Shown: positions 16,576-25,828 of the stretch, in pieces | How the letters are laid out: every line of letters starts with the position of its first letter | Position numbering within the stretch: position 1 is the first letter of the stretch | Assembly: GCF_902859645.1 (NCBI RefSeq) | Contig: NZ_CADIJR010000039.1 | Location: 1 to 60,736, forward strand | Direction of reading: 5' to 3' | Source of the DNA: Achromobacter insuavis | GTDB lineage: Bacteria; Pseudomonadota; Gammaproteobacteria; Burkholderiales; Burkholderiaceae_B | DNA length: 60,736 nucleotides | Program-made: the position numbers and the translations under genes | The notes under the pieces: generated by a model | What the model was told of the DNA's origin: nothing | Databases searched by the model: none | Seen by the model: only the letters and a program-made list of their open reading frames with translations

Positions 16576-18306
16576 GTGTCCCCACTTTCCATTTCCACTC
16601 CGGCCAGGCTGACGTCCGTGGCCACCGCGAAACTGCCCAGGCTGATTCTGCTTGGGCTGGCGCTGGCGTACATCATCGCCGGCCTGTTCATGCGCGACCC
16701 GTGGAAAACGGACGATGCGGTCGGCCTGGCGACCATGATCACCGCCATCCGTGAAGGCGGGATCACATGGCTGCTGCCGCAAGTGGGGCACCTGGCTCAC
16801 GCCGAGGAAGGCCCGCTGATCACCTGGATCGGCGCGATCAGCATCTGGCTGTTCGGCCCCTTCATCGGCGACATCACCGCCGGCCGCCTGCCCAACCTGC
16901 TGTGGTTCGGCGTGACGGCGATGAGCGTCTGGTACGGCACCTACCTGCTCGGCCGCCGCGCCGAAGCCCAGCCGCTGGCGCTGCCCTTCGGCGGCGAACC
17001 GGAGCCGCGCGACTACGGCCGCATGCTGGCCGACGCCGCGCTGCTGCTGCTGCTGGCCACCATCGGCATCCTGCAGCGCACCCATGAGACCACGGTGGTG
17101 CCCGCCATCATGGCCTGCCAGGCGCTGGCCTTCTACTCGCTGGCGCGCACCGTGGACCGCCCCGTCACCGGCTCGACCACGCTGGGCATCGCGCTGGCCG
17201 CCAGCTTCCTCACGCGCGGCTGGATCGGCGCCCTGCCGATCATGGTCGCCGCCCTGCTCGCCTTCTATCCGCGCGGCCCGCTCTGGAAGTGCAAGCGCTG
17301 GCTGCCCTGGGCCGCGCTGGTCGCCGCCGTCCTGATCCTGGCCTGGTGGATTCCCGCCAGCCAGAGCAGCGAGTACTGGATCCGCAACTGGAAGACCTGG
17401 AACCTGGCGTCCTTCGCCGTGCCCACCTGGCACGACGTGGGCCGCACCCTGCGCGACCTGCCCTGGTACCTGTGGCCGACCTGGCCGCTGGCGCTGCTGG
17501 CCATCTGGCGCTGGCGCGCCTGGATCTACGCCCCGCACATCTGGCTGCCGCTGATGCTGCTGATCTGCTCGACCCTGGGGCTGTTCGGGCTGGACGAGGC
17601 CAGCGACTCCGAATACGTGCTGCTGGCCGTGCCCTGCGCGGTGCTGGGCGCGTTCTCGCTGCCAACCCTGCGGCGCGGCGTAGTCAACACGCTGGACTGG
17701 TTCGCGGTGATGTGTTTTTCGCTGACCGCCGCCACCGCGTGGCTCGGCTGGATCGCCCTGCACTTCCAATGGCCCGCGCAGATCTCCCGCAACATCGGCC
17801 GCCAGACGACCGGCTATGAGCCCGTCATCTCGTGGGTGGCGTTCGCGCTGGCGGTGATCTTCACCATCGGCTGGATCGCGCTGGTGGTCTGGCGCCTGCG
17901 GGTCAAGCCGCAAGCCCTGTGGCGCGGCACCGTGCTGTCCGCCGGCGGCCTGACGGTCACCTGGATCCTGCTGGTGCTGTTGTGGCAGCCCGCGGTCGAC
18001 TATGCCCGCAGCTATCGCACCGTGTCCGGCGAGCTGGCGCAGGCCCTGGAGCAGAACATCCGGCCGGGCGAATGCGTGCGCGGCCTCAGCCTGGGCAGCG
18101 GCCAGCGCGCCTCGTTCCTGATCTTCAACAACCTGACGTTCACGTTCGATTCCAAGTGCACGCTGGTGCTGCAGCAGACCACCAACCAGAGCCTGCGCGA
18201 CAACACCGCCGCCTACAGCGACAGCGCCGACGTGCTGTGGCAAGGCGGCCGCCGCGCCGATCGCCAGGAAGTCTTCCGCCTGCTGCGCGTCGGCCCCACG
18301 CGATGA
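16576..18306 (+). CDS. ArnT-like (GT83) membrane glycosyltransferase
   Basis: A 576-residue polytopic inner-membrane protein of the GT-C type, related to ArnT and dolichyl-phosphate-mannose-protein mannosyltransferases, which move a sugar from a polyprenyl phosphate donor. The first periplasmic loop after the first membrane segment holds RDPWKTDDAVGLATM with the conserved acidic residues of this fold, followed by EEGPLITWIGA. About a dozen hydrophobic segments follow, and the last 90 residues form a soluble periplasmic domain. The start is GTG without a clear Shine-Dalgarno. The stop overlaps the MATE gene start by four bases. Acceptor and sugar are unknown; true ArnT identity is not supported by neighbours. 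Confidence 0.82.
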   Translation: MSPLSISTPARLTSVATAKLPRLILLGLALAYIIAGLFMRDPWKTDDAVGLATMITAIREGGITWLLPQVGHLAHAEEGPLITWIGAISIWLFGPFIGDITAGRLPNLLWFGVTAMSVWYGTYLLGRRAEAQPLALPFGGEPEPRDYGRMLADAALLLLLATIGILQRTHETTVVPAIMACQALAFYSLARTVDRPVTGSTTLGIALAASFLTRGWIGALPIMVAALLAFYPRGPLWKCKRWLPWAALVAAVLILAWWIPASQSSEYWIRNWKTWNLASFAVPTWHDVGRTLRDLPWYLWPTWPLALLAIWRWRAWIYAPHIWLPLMLLICSTLGLFGLDEASDSEYVLLAVPCAVLGAFSLPTLRRGVVNTLDWFAVMCFSLTAATAWLGWIALHFQWPAQISRNIGRQTTGYEPVISWVAFALAVIFTIGWIALVVWRLRVKPQALWRGTVLSAGGLTVTWILLVLLWQPAVDYARSYRTVSGELAQALEQNIRPGECVRGLSLGSGQRASFLIFNNLTFTFDSKCTLVLQQTTNQSLRDNTAAYSDSADVLWQGGRRADRQEVFRLLRVGPTR

Positions 18307-19709
18307 CCCCCGTCCACGCGGCGCCGGCCAGTTTCGGCGCCACCCTGCGCGGCATCGCCAAGCAGGCCTGGCCGGTCCTGATCAGCCAATGGGCCGGCAT
18401 CTCGTTCGGCGTTCTCGACACCGCCATGACCGGCCACGCCAGTGCCAATGACCTGGCGGCGATGGCCCTGTCGGCCTCCATCTACATCACCGTCTTCGTC
18501 GGCCTGATGGGCGTGGTCCACGCCCTCATCCCGATCCTGGCGCAGCATTTCGGCGCCGGCAACAACCGCGAAGTCGGCCGCAGCTGGGGCCAGGGCGTAT
18601 GGCTGGCGCTGGGATTGTCGGTGGTGGGCGGCATCCTGATGCTGTTCCCGGACTTCTGGCTGTCGATGTCGGGCAACGTCGATCCCGGCGTGCGCGAGCG
18701 CATCGCCTCGTACCTGCGGGCGCTGATCCTGGCCCTGCCGGCCGCGCTGGTGTTCCGCACCATCTACGCGCTCGGCACCTCGGTCTCGCGGCCCAAGCTG
18801 GTGATGGCGATCAACCTCACCGCCATCGGCTTCAAGGCCTTCTTCAACTGGCTGTTCATCTACGGCAGCCTGGGCCTGCCCGCCATGGGCGCCACCGGCG
18901 CCGGCCTGGCCACGGCGGTGGTGTCGTGGATGAGCCTGGGGCTGGGCCTGTGGGTCATCACTCACGACCGCTACTACCGCCGCTTCCACCTGCACGTCGG
19001 CCGCCCCGACTGGAAGACGCTGAAGGAACTGCTGCGCCTGGGCATCCCGATGGGCGGCTCGTACCTGGTCGAGGTCTCGGCCTTCACTTTCATGGCGCTG
19101 CTGGTCGCGCGTGAAGGCACCTTCGTCACCGGCGGCCACCAGATCATGGCGAACCTGGCGGCGCTCTGCTACATGATGCCGATGGCGCTGGGGGTGGCCA
19201 CCGCCGCCCTGACGGCGCAGGCGATCGGCGCCGGCAACCTCGCGCACGCCCATCGCACCGGCATGGCCGGCCTGGCGCTCGGGCTGATGGGCGCGCTGCT
19301 GACCGCGGCGGTGCTGCTGGCCGGCCGCCCCCTGATCCTGGCGGCCTACACCGACAACCCGCAGGTGACCGCCGTGGCCACCACGCTGCTGGCGGTGCTG
19401 CCGCTGTTCCACCTGTTCGACTCCATGCAGTGCATCAACTCGTACCTGCTGCGGGCCTACAAGGTCGCGGTGGTGCCGCTGCTGCTGCAGACCGTGGCGC
19501 TGGCCGGCGTCGGCCTGGTCGGCGGCTGGTGGTTCGGTTTCGGGCCGGGCCAAGGCGGCCTGGACGGGCTGCGCGAGATCCTGGTGCCGGGCTCGCCGCA
19601 GGGGGCGGGCAGCATGTGGCTGATGGCCATGGTCGGCCTGGCGCTGTCGGCCACGCTGCTGCACTTCTGGTACCGCCACATCGTGCGCGACGTGGCGCGC
19701 CAGGCCTGA
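18303..19709 (+). CDS. MATE-family multidrug/cation antiporter
   Basis: A 468-residue inner-membrane exporter with about twelve hydrophobic segments in two homologous halves. The sequence near residue 20 (AWPVLISQWAGISFGVLDTAMTGH) is the MATE N-terminal signature and a matching one recurs at about 245 (LRLGIPMGGSYLVEVSAF). Such proteins expel drugs or metabolites in exchange for sodium ions or protons. The ATG overlaps the glycosyltransferase stop (ATGA), so the two form an operon, an unusual pairing whose meaning is unclear. NorM is the closest named group, but substrate cannot be assigned. Confidence 0.9.
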   Translation: MTPVHAAPASFGATLRGIAKQAWPVLISQWAGISFGVLDTAMTGHASANDLAAMALSASIYITVFVGLMGVVHALIPILAQHFGAGNNREVGRSWGQGVWLALGLSVVGGILMLFPDFWLSMSGNVDPGVRERIASYLRALILALPAALVFRTIYALGTSVSRPKLVMAINLTAIGFKAFFNWLFIYGSLGLPAMGATGAGLATAVVSWMSLGLGLWVITHDRYYRRFHLHVGRPDWKTLKELLRLGIPMGGSYLVEVSAFTFMALLVAREGTFVTGGHQIMANLAALCYMMPMALGVATAALTAQAIGAGNLAHAHRTGMAGLALGLMGALLTAAVLLAGRPLILAAYTDNPQVTAVATTLLAVLPLFHLFDSMQCINSYLLRAYKVAVVPLLLQTVALAGVGLVGGWWFGFGPGQGGLDGLREILVPGSPQGAGSMWLMAMVGLALSATLLHFWYRHIVRDVARQA

Positions 19710-19740
19710 CGGCGCGCCCGGCGGGAAACGGCGGCGTCGA

Positions 19741-19769
19741 AAAAAAAGCAGCCCGAGGGCTGCTTTTTT
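19741..19769. terminator. Bidirectional terminator between the MATE gene and paaK
   Basis: GCAGCC-CGAG-GGCTGC is flanked by seven A on one side and six T on the other, so it can stop the rightward MATE transcript and the leftward paa transcript. Confidence 0.88.
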
Positions 19770-19823
19770 CATGGCGGCGTGGCCGTCCCGCCCCGTTGCC
19801 GGCGGCGGGGACGCGCAGCGCGC

Positions 19824-21140
19824 TCAGCCCTTCGGGCGCTTGTCGATCACGCGGCGGGCCTTGCCCGTCAACGTACGCTCGACGTGGCCGGCATCCGACA
19901 CCTGGATGCGGGCGCTGACGCCGATGTGCGTCTTGACCGCGTGCTGCAGCTGCTTGCCCAGCGCCGCGCGCTCGGCGTCCGACAGGGTCGAGAACTCGGC
20001 CCGGACTTCCGTCAGGATCTCGAGTTCGTCCATATTGCCGGTGCGCGACAGCACCAGCTGGTAGTGCGGCGCCAGCTGCGCGATCTTGAGCACCAGTTCC
20101 TCGACCTGGGTCGGGAACATGTTCACGCCGCGCACGATCAGCATGTCGTCGCTGCGGCCGGTGATCTTGCCGATGCGGCGCATGCTGCGCGCGGTGGGCG
20201 GCAGCAGGCGGGTCAGGTCGCGGGTGCGGTAGCGGATGATGGGCATCGCTTCCTTGGTGAGCGAGGTGAACACCAGTTCGCCCGGCTCGCCGTCCGCCAC
20301 GGGTTCGCCCGTGTCCGGATTGATGATCTCGGCGTAGAAGTGGTCTTCCCACACCACCGGGCCGTCCTTGGTCTCGACGCACTCGCTGGCCACGCCCGGG
20401 CCCATCACTTCGGACAACCCGTAGATGTCGACCGCGTCGATGCCGGCCTCGGCCTCGATGTCGGCGCGCATCTGCCCGGTCCAGGGCTCGGCGCCGAAGA
20501 TGCCGATGCGCAGCGAAGTTTGACGCGGATCAATCCCCTGGCGGCGCTGCTCCTCCAGAATATTGCAGAAATAAGAGGGCGTGACCATGATGATGTCCGG
20601 ACGGAAATCGTTGATCAGCTGCACCTGCTTTTCGGTCTGCCCGCCCGACATCGGGATGACGGTGCAACCCAGGCGTTCGGCGCCGTAATGCGCGCCCAGG
20701 CCGCCCGTGAACAGGCCGTAGCCGTAGGCCACGTGCACCGTGTCGCCGGGCTTGCCGCCGGCCGCGCGGATCGAGCGCGCCACCAGGTTGGCCCAGTTGT
20801 CCAGGTCGCGCTGGGTGTAGCCCACCACGGTCGGCTTGCCGGTCGTGCCGCTGGACGCGTGGATGCGCGAGATACGCTCGCGCGGCACCGCGAACATGCC
20901 GAACGGATAGTTCTCGCGCAGTTCCTTCTTGGTGGTGAACGGGAACTTCGAAATATCCGACAGCTGCTTCAGGTCGTCGGGATGCACGCCCATCTCGTCG
21001 AACGCCTTCTTGTAGTGCGGCACGTTCTCGTAGGCGTGCTTGAGCGACCACTTCAGGCGCTCGAGCTGCAACGCGCGCAGCTCATCCTGGCTGGCATGCT
21101 CGATGGGGTCCAGCCCCGGCTTGCTCATGGTGTTGGACAT
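19824..21140 (-). CDS. paaK: Phenylacetate-CoA ligase PaaK
   Basis: A 438-residue AMP-forming ligase that activates phenylacetate with CoA and ATP, the entry step of the pathway. The adenylate-forming signature SSGTTGKPTVVGYT (about residues 95-110) and the PaaK-type GYGLFTGGLGAHYGAERLG are visible, followed by YGLSEVMGPGVA and the C-terminal domain motif GRSDDMLIVRGVNMFPTQVEE. It is the last gene of the leftward paa operon, about 96 bases after paaI, and ends near a bidirectional terminator. Length and motifs are standard. Confidence 0.97.
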   Translation of the reverse strand: MSNTMSKPGLDPIEHASQDELRALQLERLKWSLKHAYENVPHYKKAFDEMGVHPDDLKQLSDISKFPFTTKKELRENYPFGMFAVPRERISRIHASSGTTGKPTVVGYTQRDLDNWANLVARSIRAAGGKPGDTVHVAYGYGLFTGGLGAHYGAERLGCTVIPMSGGQTEKQVQLINDFRPDIIMVTPSYFCNILEEQRRQGIDPRQTSLRIGIFGAEPWTGQMRADIEAEAGIDAVDIYGLSEVMGPGVASECVETKDGPVVWEDHFYAEIINPDTGEPVADGEPGELVFTSLTKEAMPIIRYRTRDLTRLLPPTARSMRRIGKITGRSDDMLIVRGVNMFPTQVEELVLKIAQLAPHYQLVLSRTGNMDELEILTEVRAEFSTLSDAERAALGKQLQHAVKTHIGVSARIQVSDAGHVERTLTGKARRVIDKRPKG

Positions 21141-21236
21141 GGTTATCTCTCTCCTGGAATGCTCTACCCTCCGTGCCGGAGGACGCGCCGCGCGCCCGCC
21201 TCGGCCGGTGGCCTTGTCTCTGATTGGTTGACGCGT

Positions 21237-21713
21237 TCAAGCCTCGGCTGGCGTGCCGACGATCTGCCCCTTGATGCGATAGGAACGGCCCCGGAACAGG
21301 GCGACGTTGCGGCCGTCCTGATTGGTGACGGTCACGTCGTACACCCCGGTGCGTCCCGCCAGCGAGCGCTCCTGCGCCACCGCGGTCAGCAGGTCGCCCT
21401 CGAAGCCGGGGGCCAGGTAATCGATGGTGCAGCCCGACGCCACGGTGCTGACGTTGCGCGAGTTGCACGAAAAGGCGAAGGCGCTGTCGGCCAGCGCGAA
21501 GATGAAGCCGCCGTGGCAGGTCTTGTGGCCGTTGAGCATGTCGGGACGCACCCGCATGGTCAGGCGCGCATAGCCCGGCGCCATTTCCTCGACCTTCATG
21601 TTCAGGCCCTGCGAGGCCGCGTCGCCGGCATACATCACCGTGCCCACGGCCTGCGCCAGTTCCTGCGGATCGGCCGGCGCCTCGACGGGCGGAACGTGCG
21701 TGCTGCTCATCAT
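21237..21713 (-). CDS. paaI: Hydroxyphenylacetyl-CoA thioesterase PaaI
   Basis: A 158-residue hotdog-fold thioesterase. The motif NGHKTCHGGFIFALADSAFA is the PaaI active-site region, with the nucleophilic Asp in ALAD, and the central NSRNVSTVASGCTIDYLAP segment is typical. It releases CoA from ring-hydroxylated or dead-end thioesters, protecting the cell from CoA depletion. The ATG overlaps the paaG stop, so translation is coupled. The first two codons are both ATG; either could start. Confidence 0.93.
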   Translation of the reverse strand: MMSSTHVPPVEAPADPQELAQAVGTVMYAGDAASQGLNMKVEEMAPGYARLTMRVRPDMLNGHKTCHGGFIFALADSAFAFSCNSRNVSTVASGCTIDYLAPGFEGDLLTAVAQERSLAGRTGVYDVTVTNQDGRNVALFRGRSYRIKGQIVGTPAEA

Positions 21714-22498
21714 TGCCCCTTGAACTGCGGTTCGCGTTTGCCCAGGAACGCGGCCACGCCTTCGGCGTAGTCGGCGCTGCGGCCCAGTTCGCGCATCATG
21801 TCGCGCTCCAGGTCCAGCTGGGTCGCCAGGTCGTTGCCCAGGCTGGCCTGCAAGGCGCGCTTGGTGAAGGCCAGGCCCTTGGTCGGCGCGCGCGAGAAGT
21901 GCCGCGCCAGGTTTTCCAGCGTGGCGTCGAACGCGTCGTCGGCCACGCATTGCCAGATCAGGCCCCAGGCCTCGGCCTGGCGCGCGCTGAGCTTGTCGCC
22001 CAGCATCGCCAGCCCCATGGCGCGGGCGCGGCCCACCAGGCGCGGCAGCACGAAGGTGCCGCCCGTGTCGGGAATCAGCCCCAGCTTGCAGAACGACTGG
22101 ATGAAGTTGGCCGATTCCTTGGCGATGACGATGTCGCCGGCGAACGCGAGGTTGGCGCCCGCCCCCGCCGCCACGCCATTGACCCCGACCACCACCGGCA
22201 TCGGCAGCGCGTTCAGGCGGCGCACCAGCGGCGCGTAGAACTTGTCGACGGTCTCGCCCAGGTCGGGCGGCGTGCCATCGGGCGCCGGCTTGCGCTCGCT
22301 CAGGTCCTGGCCGGCGCAGAAGCCGCGGCCGGCGCCGGTCAGCACCAGCACGCGCGCGCCTTCGGTCTCGACGCGGGTCAGCGCATGCGCCACTTCAGCG
22401 TGCATGTTGGCGGTGAAGCTGTTGAGCTTGTCCGGGCGGTTCAGCGTCAGGCGGGCGATGCCGTCGGCCAGTTCGAATTGGATGTCTTGGTAGGTCAT
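21710..22498 (-). CDS. paaG: 1,2-epoxyphenylacetyl-CoA isomerase PaaG (crotonase fold)
   Basis: A 262-residue enoyl-CoA hydratase/isomerase-family enzyme that turns the ring epoxide into oxepin-CoA and later shifts a double bond. Crotonase features are clear: NRPDKLNSF near the N-terminus, the oxyanion-hole segment GRGFCAGQDL, and GVNGVAAGAGANLAFAGDIV. The catalytic Asp region IPDTGGTFVLPRLVGRARA matches PaaG, not PaaF. The ATG is 14 bases after the paaN stop. Only one crotonase gene is present in this cluster, so the PaaF hydratase must be encoded elsewhere. Confidence 0.92.
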   Translation of the reverse strand: MTYQDIQFELADGIARLTLNRPDKLNSFTANMHAEVAHALTRVETEGARVLVLTGAGRGFCAGQDLSERKPAPDGTPPDLGETVDKFYAPLVRRLNALPMPVVVGVNGVAAGAGANLAFAGDIVIAKESANFIQSFCKLGLIPDTGGTFVLPRLVGRARAMGLAMLGDKLSARQAEAWGLIWQCVADDAFDATLENLARHFSRAPTKGLAFTKRALQASLGNDLATQLDLERDMMRELGRSADYAEGVAAFLGKREPQFKGQ

Positions 22499-22512
22499 GT
22501 CCGGTCCACCGC

Positions 22513-24177
22513 TCAGATGTGACGGCGCGTCTGCACCACGCGGAAGCGGTTGGACACGTAGGCCGAGTCGGACAGCGCCGCGTTGGCCGCCGGGTTGGCG
22601 CCGGTGCCATGGAAATCGCTGAAGGCCGCGGTCTGGTTGACGAACACCGCGCCGGTCAGGTTCAGCGACAGCGACACGCCGGACTCTTCCGCCGCGTCCT
22701 GCACCTGCTCGGCCACGTCGTTGCTGGTGGTGTAGGCCGACAGCGACAGCGCGCCGTGTTCGATCACGCTGTCGCGCGCGATCTGGATGCTGTGCGCGGT
22801 GGAGTCGGTGGCGACCACGAAGGCGATCGGGCCAAACCATTCCTGGCTGATGGCGGCGTTGCCGGCCTCGGCGCGCAGCAGCAGCGGCGTGCGCACGCGG
22901 GCGTTCTCGAACTGCGGGTGCGTCAGCGTCTTGCTGTCGGCGACCACCGGCAGACCCAGCGCGCGCGCCTTCTCGATGCGTTCGACGATGCCTTCGTTCT
23001 GGATCGCGCCGGTCAACTCGACGGCCTTGGCGGCGTCGGCGCCGAGCTTGTCGACCGCGGCGCCCAGGGCGGCGGCGACCTCATCGAAGCTGACGCGGCC
23101 TTCCGGCGTCTGGATGCCGTCGCGCGGCACGTAGATGTTCTGCGGCGCCGTGCACATCTGGCCCGAGTACAGGGCCAGCGAGAACGCCAGGTTGCGCGCC
23201 ACGCCCTTCAGGTCGGCGGCCGAGTCGATGATGACCTGATTGACGCCGGCCTTCTCGGTGTAGACCAGCGCCTGGCGGGCGTTGTTCTCGAGCCAGTCGC
23301 CGTTGGCGGTGCTGCCGGTGAAGTCGATGATCTTGACGGCGGGATCCAGCGCCAGCTGGCGCGCGGTGTCTTCCTCGGCGGTGTGCGCGGCCAGCAGCAC
23401 CACGTCCGGGTCGAAGCCGGCCTCCTGCAGCACTTCGCGCGCCACCTTGACGGTCAGCGCCAGCGGCAGGATCGCGCCCGGGTGCGGCTTGACGATGACG
23501 GTGTTGCCGGTCGCCAGGCTGGCGAACAGGCCGGGATAGCCGTTCCAGGTCGGGAAGGTCGAGCAGCCGATCACCAGCGCCACGCCGCGCGGCACCACGG
23601 TGAAGTGCTTTTCCATGCGGATGGGATCATTCTTGCCCTGCGGCTTTTCCCAGATGGCGACGCCGGGGATGCGCGACATTTCCTGCCAGGCGTAGGCCAC
23701 GGCCTCGAAGCCGCGGTCCTGCGCGTGCGGGCCACCGGCCTGGAAGGCCATCATGAAGCCCTGGCCGGTGGTGTGCTGCACCGCGTAGGCCATCTCGAAA
23801 CTCAGCTTGTTCAGGCGCGCCAGGATTTCCAGCGAAACGCCCACCCAGGCCTGCGGGCCGGCGCGGCGCCAGTCCTGCAACGCGCGCTTGGACGCGGCCA
23901 CCAGCTTGGCGGCCGGCACGTGCGGATAGGTGATGCCCAGGTCGAAGCCAAAGGGCGACTTTTCGCCGCCGACGGTGCCGTCGGCGTCGTGCAGGTTCAG
24001 CGGAAACGGCTTGCCGCGCAGCGCCTCGAAGGCGGCGCGGCCGTCGTCATTGGCGGTCTCGCCATAGTTGCGGGGGCTGGGCGACTCGGCAAACGGGCTC
24101 CAGTAGCCGCGCAGCGCGGCGGCGGCCAGGGCTTGTTCCAGCAGGGGCTGATGGCGTTCGAAGAATTTCTGGGACAC
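22513..24177 (-). CDS. paaN: Phenylacetate pathway aldehyde dehydrogenase PaaN
   Basis: A 554-residue aldehyde dehydrogenase of the PaaN type, oxidising the semialdehyde formed on ring opening. The nucleotide-binding region includes VIGCSTFPTWNGYPGLFASL and the catalytic Cys lies in YSGQMCTAPQN; the C-terminus carries NLTGAVFVNQTAAF. E. coli PaaZ is a fusion of about 680 residues with a MaoC-type hydratase domain; that domain is missing here, so ring hydrolysis must come from a separate enzyme not in this window. The start is GTG, supported by GGAGA a few bases upstream; no nearby ATG is better. It follows paaE by 45 bases. Confidence 0.9.
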   Translation of the reverse strand: MSQKFFERHQPLLEQALAAAALRGYWSPFAESPSPRNYGETANDDGRAAFEALRGKPFPLNLHDADGTVGGEKSPFGFDLGITYPHVPAAKLVAASKRALQDWRRAGPQAWVGVSLEILARLNKLSFEMAYAVQHTTGQGFMMAFQAGGPHAQDRGFEAVAYAWQEMSRIPGVAIWEKPQGKNDPIRMEKHFTVVPRGVALVIGCSTFPTWNGYPGLFASLATGNTVIVKPHPGAILPLALTVKVAREVLQEAGFDPDVVLLAAHTAEEDTARQLALDPAVKIIDFTGSTANGDWLENNARQALVYTEKAGVNQVIIDSAADLKGVARNLAFSLALYSGQMCTAPQNIYVPRDGIQTPEGRVSFDEVAAALGAAVDKLGADAAKAVELTGAIQNEGIVERIEKARALGLPVVADSKTLTHPQFENARVRTPLLLRAEAGNAAISQEWFGPIAFVVATDSTAHSIQIARDSVIEHGALSLSAYTTSNDVAEQVQDAAEESGVSLSLNLTGAVFVNQTAAFSDFHGTGANPAANAALSDSAYVSNRFRVVQTRRHI

Positions 24178-24222
24178 TGCGTCTCTCCAAATGGAATAGG
24201 GGTCTGACTGGCGCGCGCCGGG

Positions 24223-25311
24223 TCAGGTTTCCTGGTCGAAGTCGATCACCAGGCGGTCGCTGACCGGAAAGCTCTGGCAGCTCAGGATAAAGCCTCGCGC
24301 CACTTCGTAGTCTTCCAGGGCGAAGTTGGCATCCATGTCCACTTCGCCCTCGACCACCTTGCAACGGCAGGTGGAACACACCCCGCCCTTGCACGAATAC
24401 GGCAGCTCGATGCCCTGCGCCAGCGCCGAATCCAGCACGCTGTCTTTGTTCTTGTCGATCACGAACTTGCGGCTGTGGCCGTCCTGCACCACGGTCACCT
24501 CGCACTGGCCCTTGCCGGGCGCCTGGCGGGCGTCCTGCCCCGTGCGCAACGCGCGCGGCCCCTTCGGGGCGCCGAACAGTTCGAACTTGATGTTCGACTT
24601 CGGAATGCCGCGGGCCTGCAGCCGCTCGACCACGCTCTCGGTCATGGTCTGGGGACCGCAGACAAAAGCGTAGTCGATATCCTCGGGGCTCATCCAGGCC
24701 GACATCAGCTGGTCGACCTTGTCGCCGTCCAGGCGGCCGTTGAACAGCTCGATGTCCTGGGTTTCGCGGCTCATGACGTAGACCAGCGAGAAGCGGTCCA
24801 TGTACAGGTTCTTCAGGTCCTCGATCTCTTCGCGGAACAGCACGGCCGACGAGGCGCGGTTGCCGAAGAACAGCGTGAACTTGCTGTTCGGTTCGGTCGA
24901 CAGCGCGGTCTTGACCAGCGAGAACACCGGCGTGATGCCGCTGCCGACCGCGAAGGCGACGTAGTGGCGCTGGTTCTGCGGCGCGAAATCGACGGTGAAG
25001 TTGCCGGCCGGCGCCATCACTTCCAGCGTCTGGCCCGGCTGCAGCTCGTGATTGGCCCAGCTGGAGAAGACGCCCTCATCGACCTTCTTGATCGCCACGC
25101 GCAGCAGCTTGTCGCGCGGCGCCGAACAGATCGAATAGGAACGGCGCAGTTCCTCGCCGTTGAGCTGCGTGCGCAGCGTCAGGTACTGGCCCGGCAGGAA
25201 GGCGAATTCATCGGCCAGCGTATCGGGCAGGTCGAACGTCACGACCACCGCGTCGCGCGTGTTGCGCGCCACCGAGGCCACTTTCAGGGGGTGGAATTGG
25301 TTCAGGCTCAT
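24223..25311 (-). CDS. paaE: Phenylacetyl-CoA epoxidase reductase subunit PaaE
   Basis: A 362-residue NADPH reductase that feeds electrons to the PaaA di-iron centre. An FAD domain with RSYSICS (residues 57-63), an NAD(P) domain with VGSGITPVFSL and CGPQTM, and a C-terminal plant-type [2Fe-2S] ferredoxin domain with Cys307, Cys312, Cys315 and Cys345 are all present. A GAGAGTGG sequence precedes the ATG. It is the fifth gene of the epoxidase operon, separated from paaD by about 14 bases. Family, length and order agree. Confidence 0.95.
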   Translation of the reverse strand: MSLNQFHPLKVASVARNTRDAVVVTFDLPDTLADEFAFLPGQYLTLRTQLNGEELRRSYSICSAPRDKLLRVAIKKVDEGVFSSWANHELQPGQTLEVMAPAGNFTVDFAPQNQRHYVAFAVGSGITPVFSLVKTALSTEPNSKFTLFFGNRASSAVLFREEIEDLKNLYMDRFSLVYVMSRETQDIELFNGRLDGDKVDQLMSAWMSPEDIDYAFVCGPQTMTESVVERLQARGIPKSNIKFELFGAPKGPRALRTGQDARQAPGKGQCEVTVVQDGHSRKFVIDKNKDSVLDSALAQGIELPYSCKGGVCSTCRCKVVEGEVDMDANFALEDYEVARGFILSCQSFPVSDRLVIDFDQET

Positions 25312-25325
25312 TTTCGAAACCACTC

Positions 25326-25826
25326 TCAGTGAGTCTTGAAATAATCGAACGGCTCGCGGCAGCTGACGCAGCGGTACAGCGCCTTGCACGAGGTCGATCC
25401 GAAGTTGCTGACCAGGCGCGTGTCGCGCGAGCCGCAGCGCGGGCACTCGATGGCGGGCCCGGCGTTGCGCCGGCTGATGCCCGAGATGTCGATGGCCTGT
25501 TGCGCGGGCGCGGCGATGCCGTAGTCCTTGAGCGCGGCGCGGCCCTTCTCGCTCATCCAGTCGGTGGTCCAGGCGGGTGACAGGCGGGTCTCGACGCGCA
25601 CCTCGCCGATGCCGTGGCGCGCCAGCACCTGGCGGATGTCTTCGGTGATCTCGCGCATCGCGGGGCAGCCGGAGTAGGTCGGCGTGATGACGACGACGCA
25701 GGCGTCGCCCTCGAACGCGACGTCCCGCACCACGCCCAGGTCCACCACCGACAGCACGGGGATCTCCGGATCGGGGACCTCCTGCAGCCAGGCGTAGACC
25801 TGCTCGATGGACGCGGACGCCAGCAT
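25326..25826 (-). CDS. paaD: PaaD, iron-sulfur assembly factor for the phenylacetyl-CoA epoxidase
   Basis: A 166-residue protein with an N-terminal MIP18/DUF59 domain (VPDPEIPVLSVVDLGVVRDV, then TPTYSGCPAMREI) and a C-terminal zinc-ribbon-like module with cysteines at about 128, 131, 147, 153 and 156. PaaD is needed for epoxidase activity, probably helping assemble the cluster of PaaE, and is not part of the core complex. The ATG chosen lies two bases after the paaC stop; two in-frame GTG codons immediately upstream are alternatives. Confidence 0.92.
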   Translation of the reverse strand: MLASASIEQVYAWLQEVPDPEIPVLSVVDLGVVRDVAFEGDACVVVITPTYSGCPAMREITEDIRQVLARHGIGEVRVETRLSPAWTTDWMSEKGRAALKDYGIAAPAQQAIDISGISRRNAGPAIECPRCGSRDTRLVSNFGSTSCKALYRCVSCREPFDYFKTH

Positions 25827-25828
25827 GT

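Noticed and set aside
16567-18243. 558-codon leftward frame opposite the glycosyltransferase
   Set aside because: Rich in Gln, Gly, Arg and His with no domain; the membrane protein on the plus strand explains the region.
16576-18306. Calling the GT-C protein ArnT itself
   Set aside because: No arnBCADEF neighbours and the similarity seen is only to the broad family.
22513-24177. Calling the aldehyde dehydrogenase PaaZ
   Set aside because: It lacks the MaoC hydratase domain and is about 130 residues shorter than PaaZ, so PaaN is the better name.
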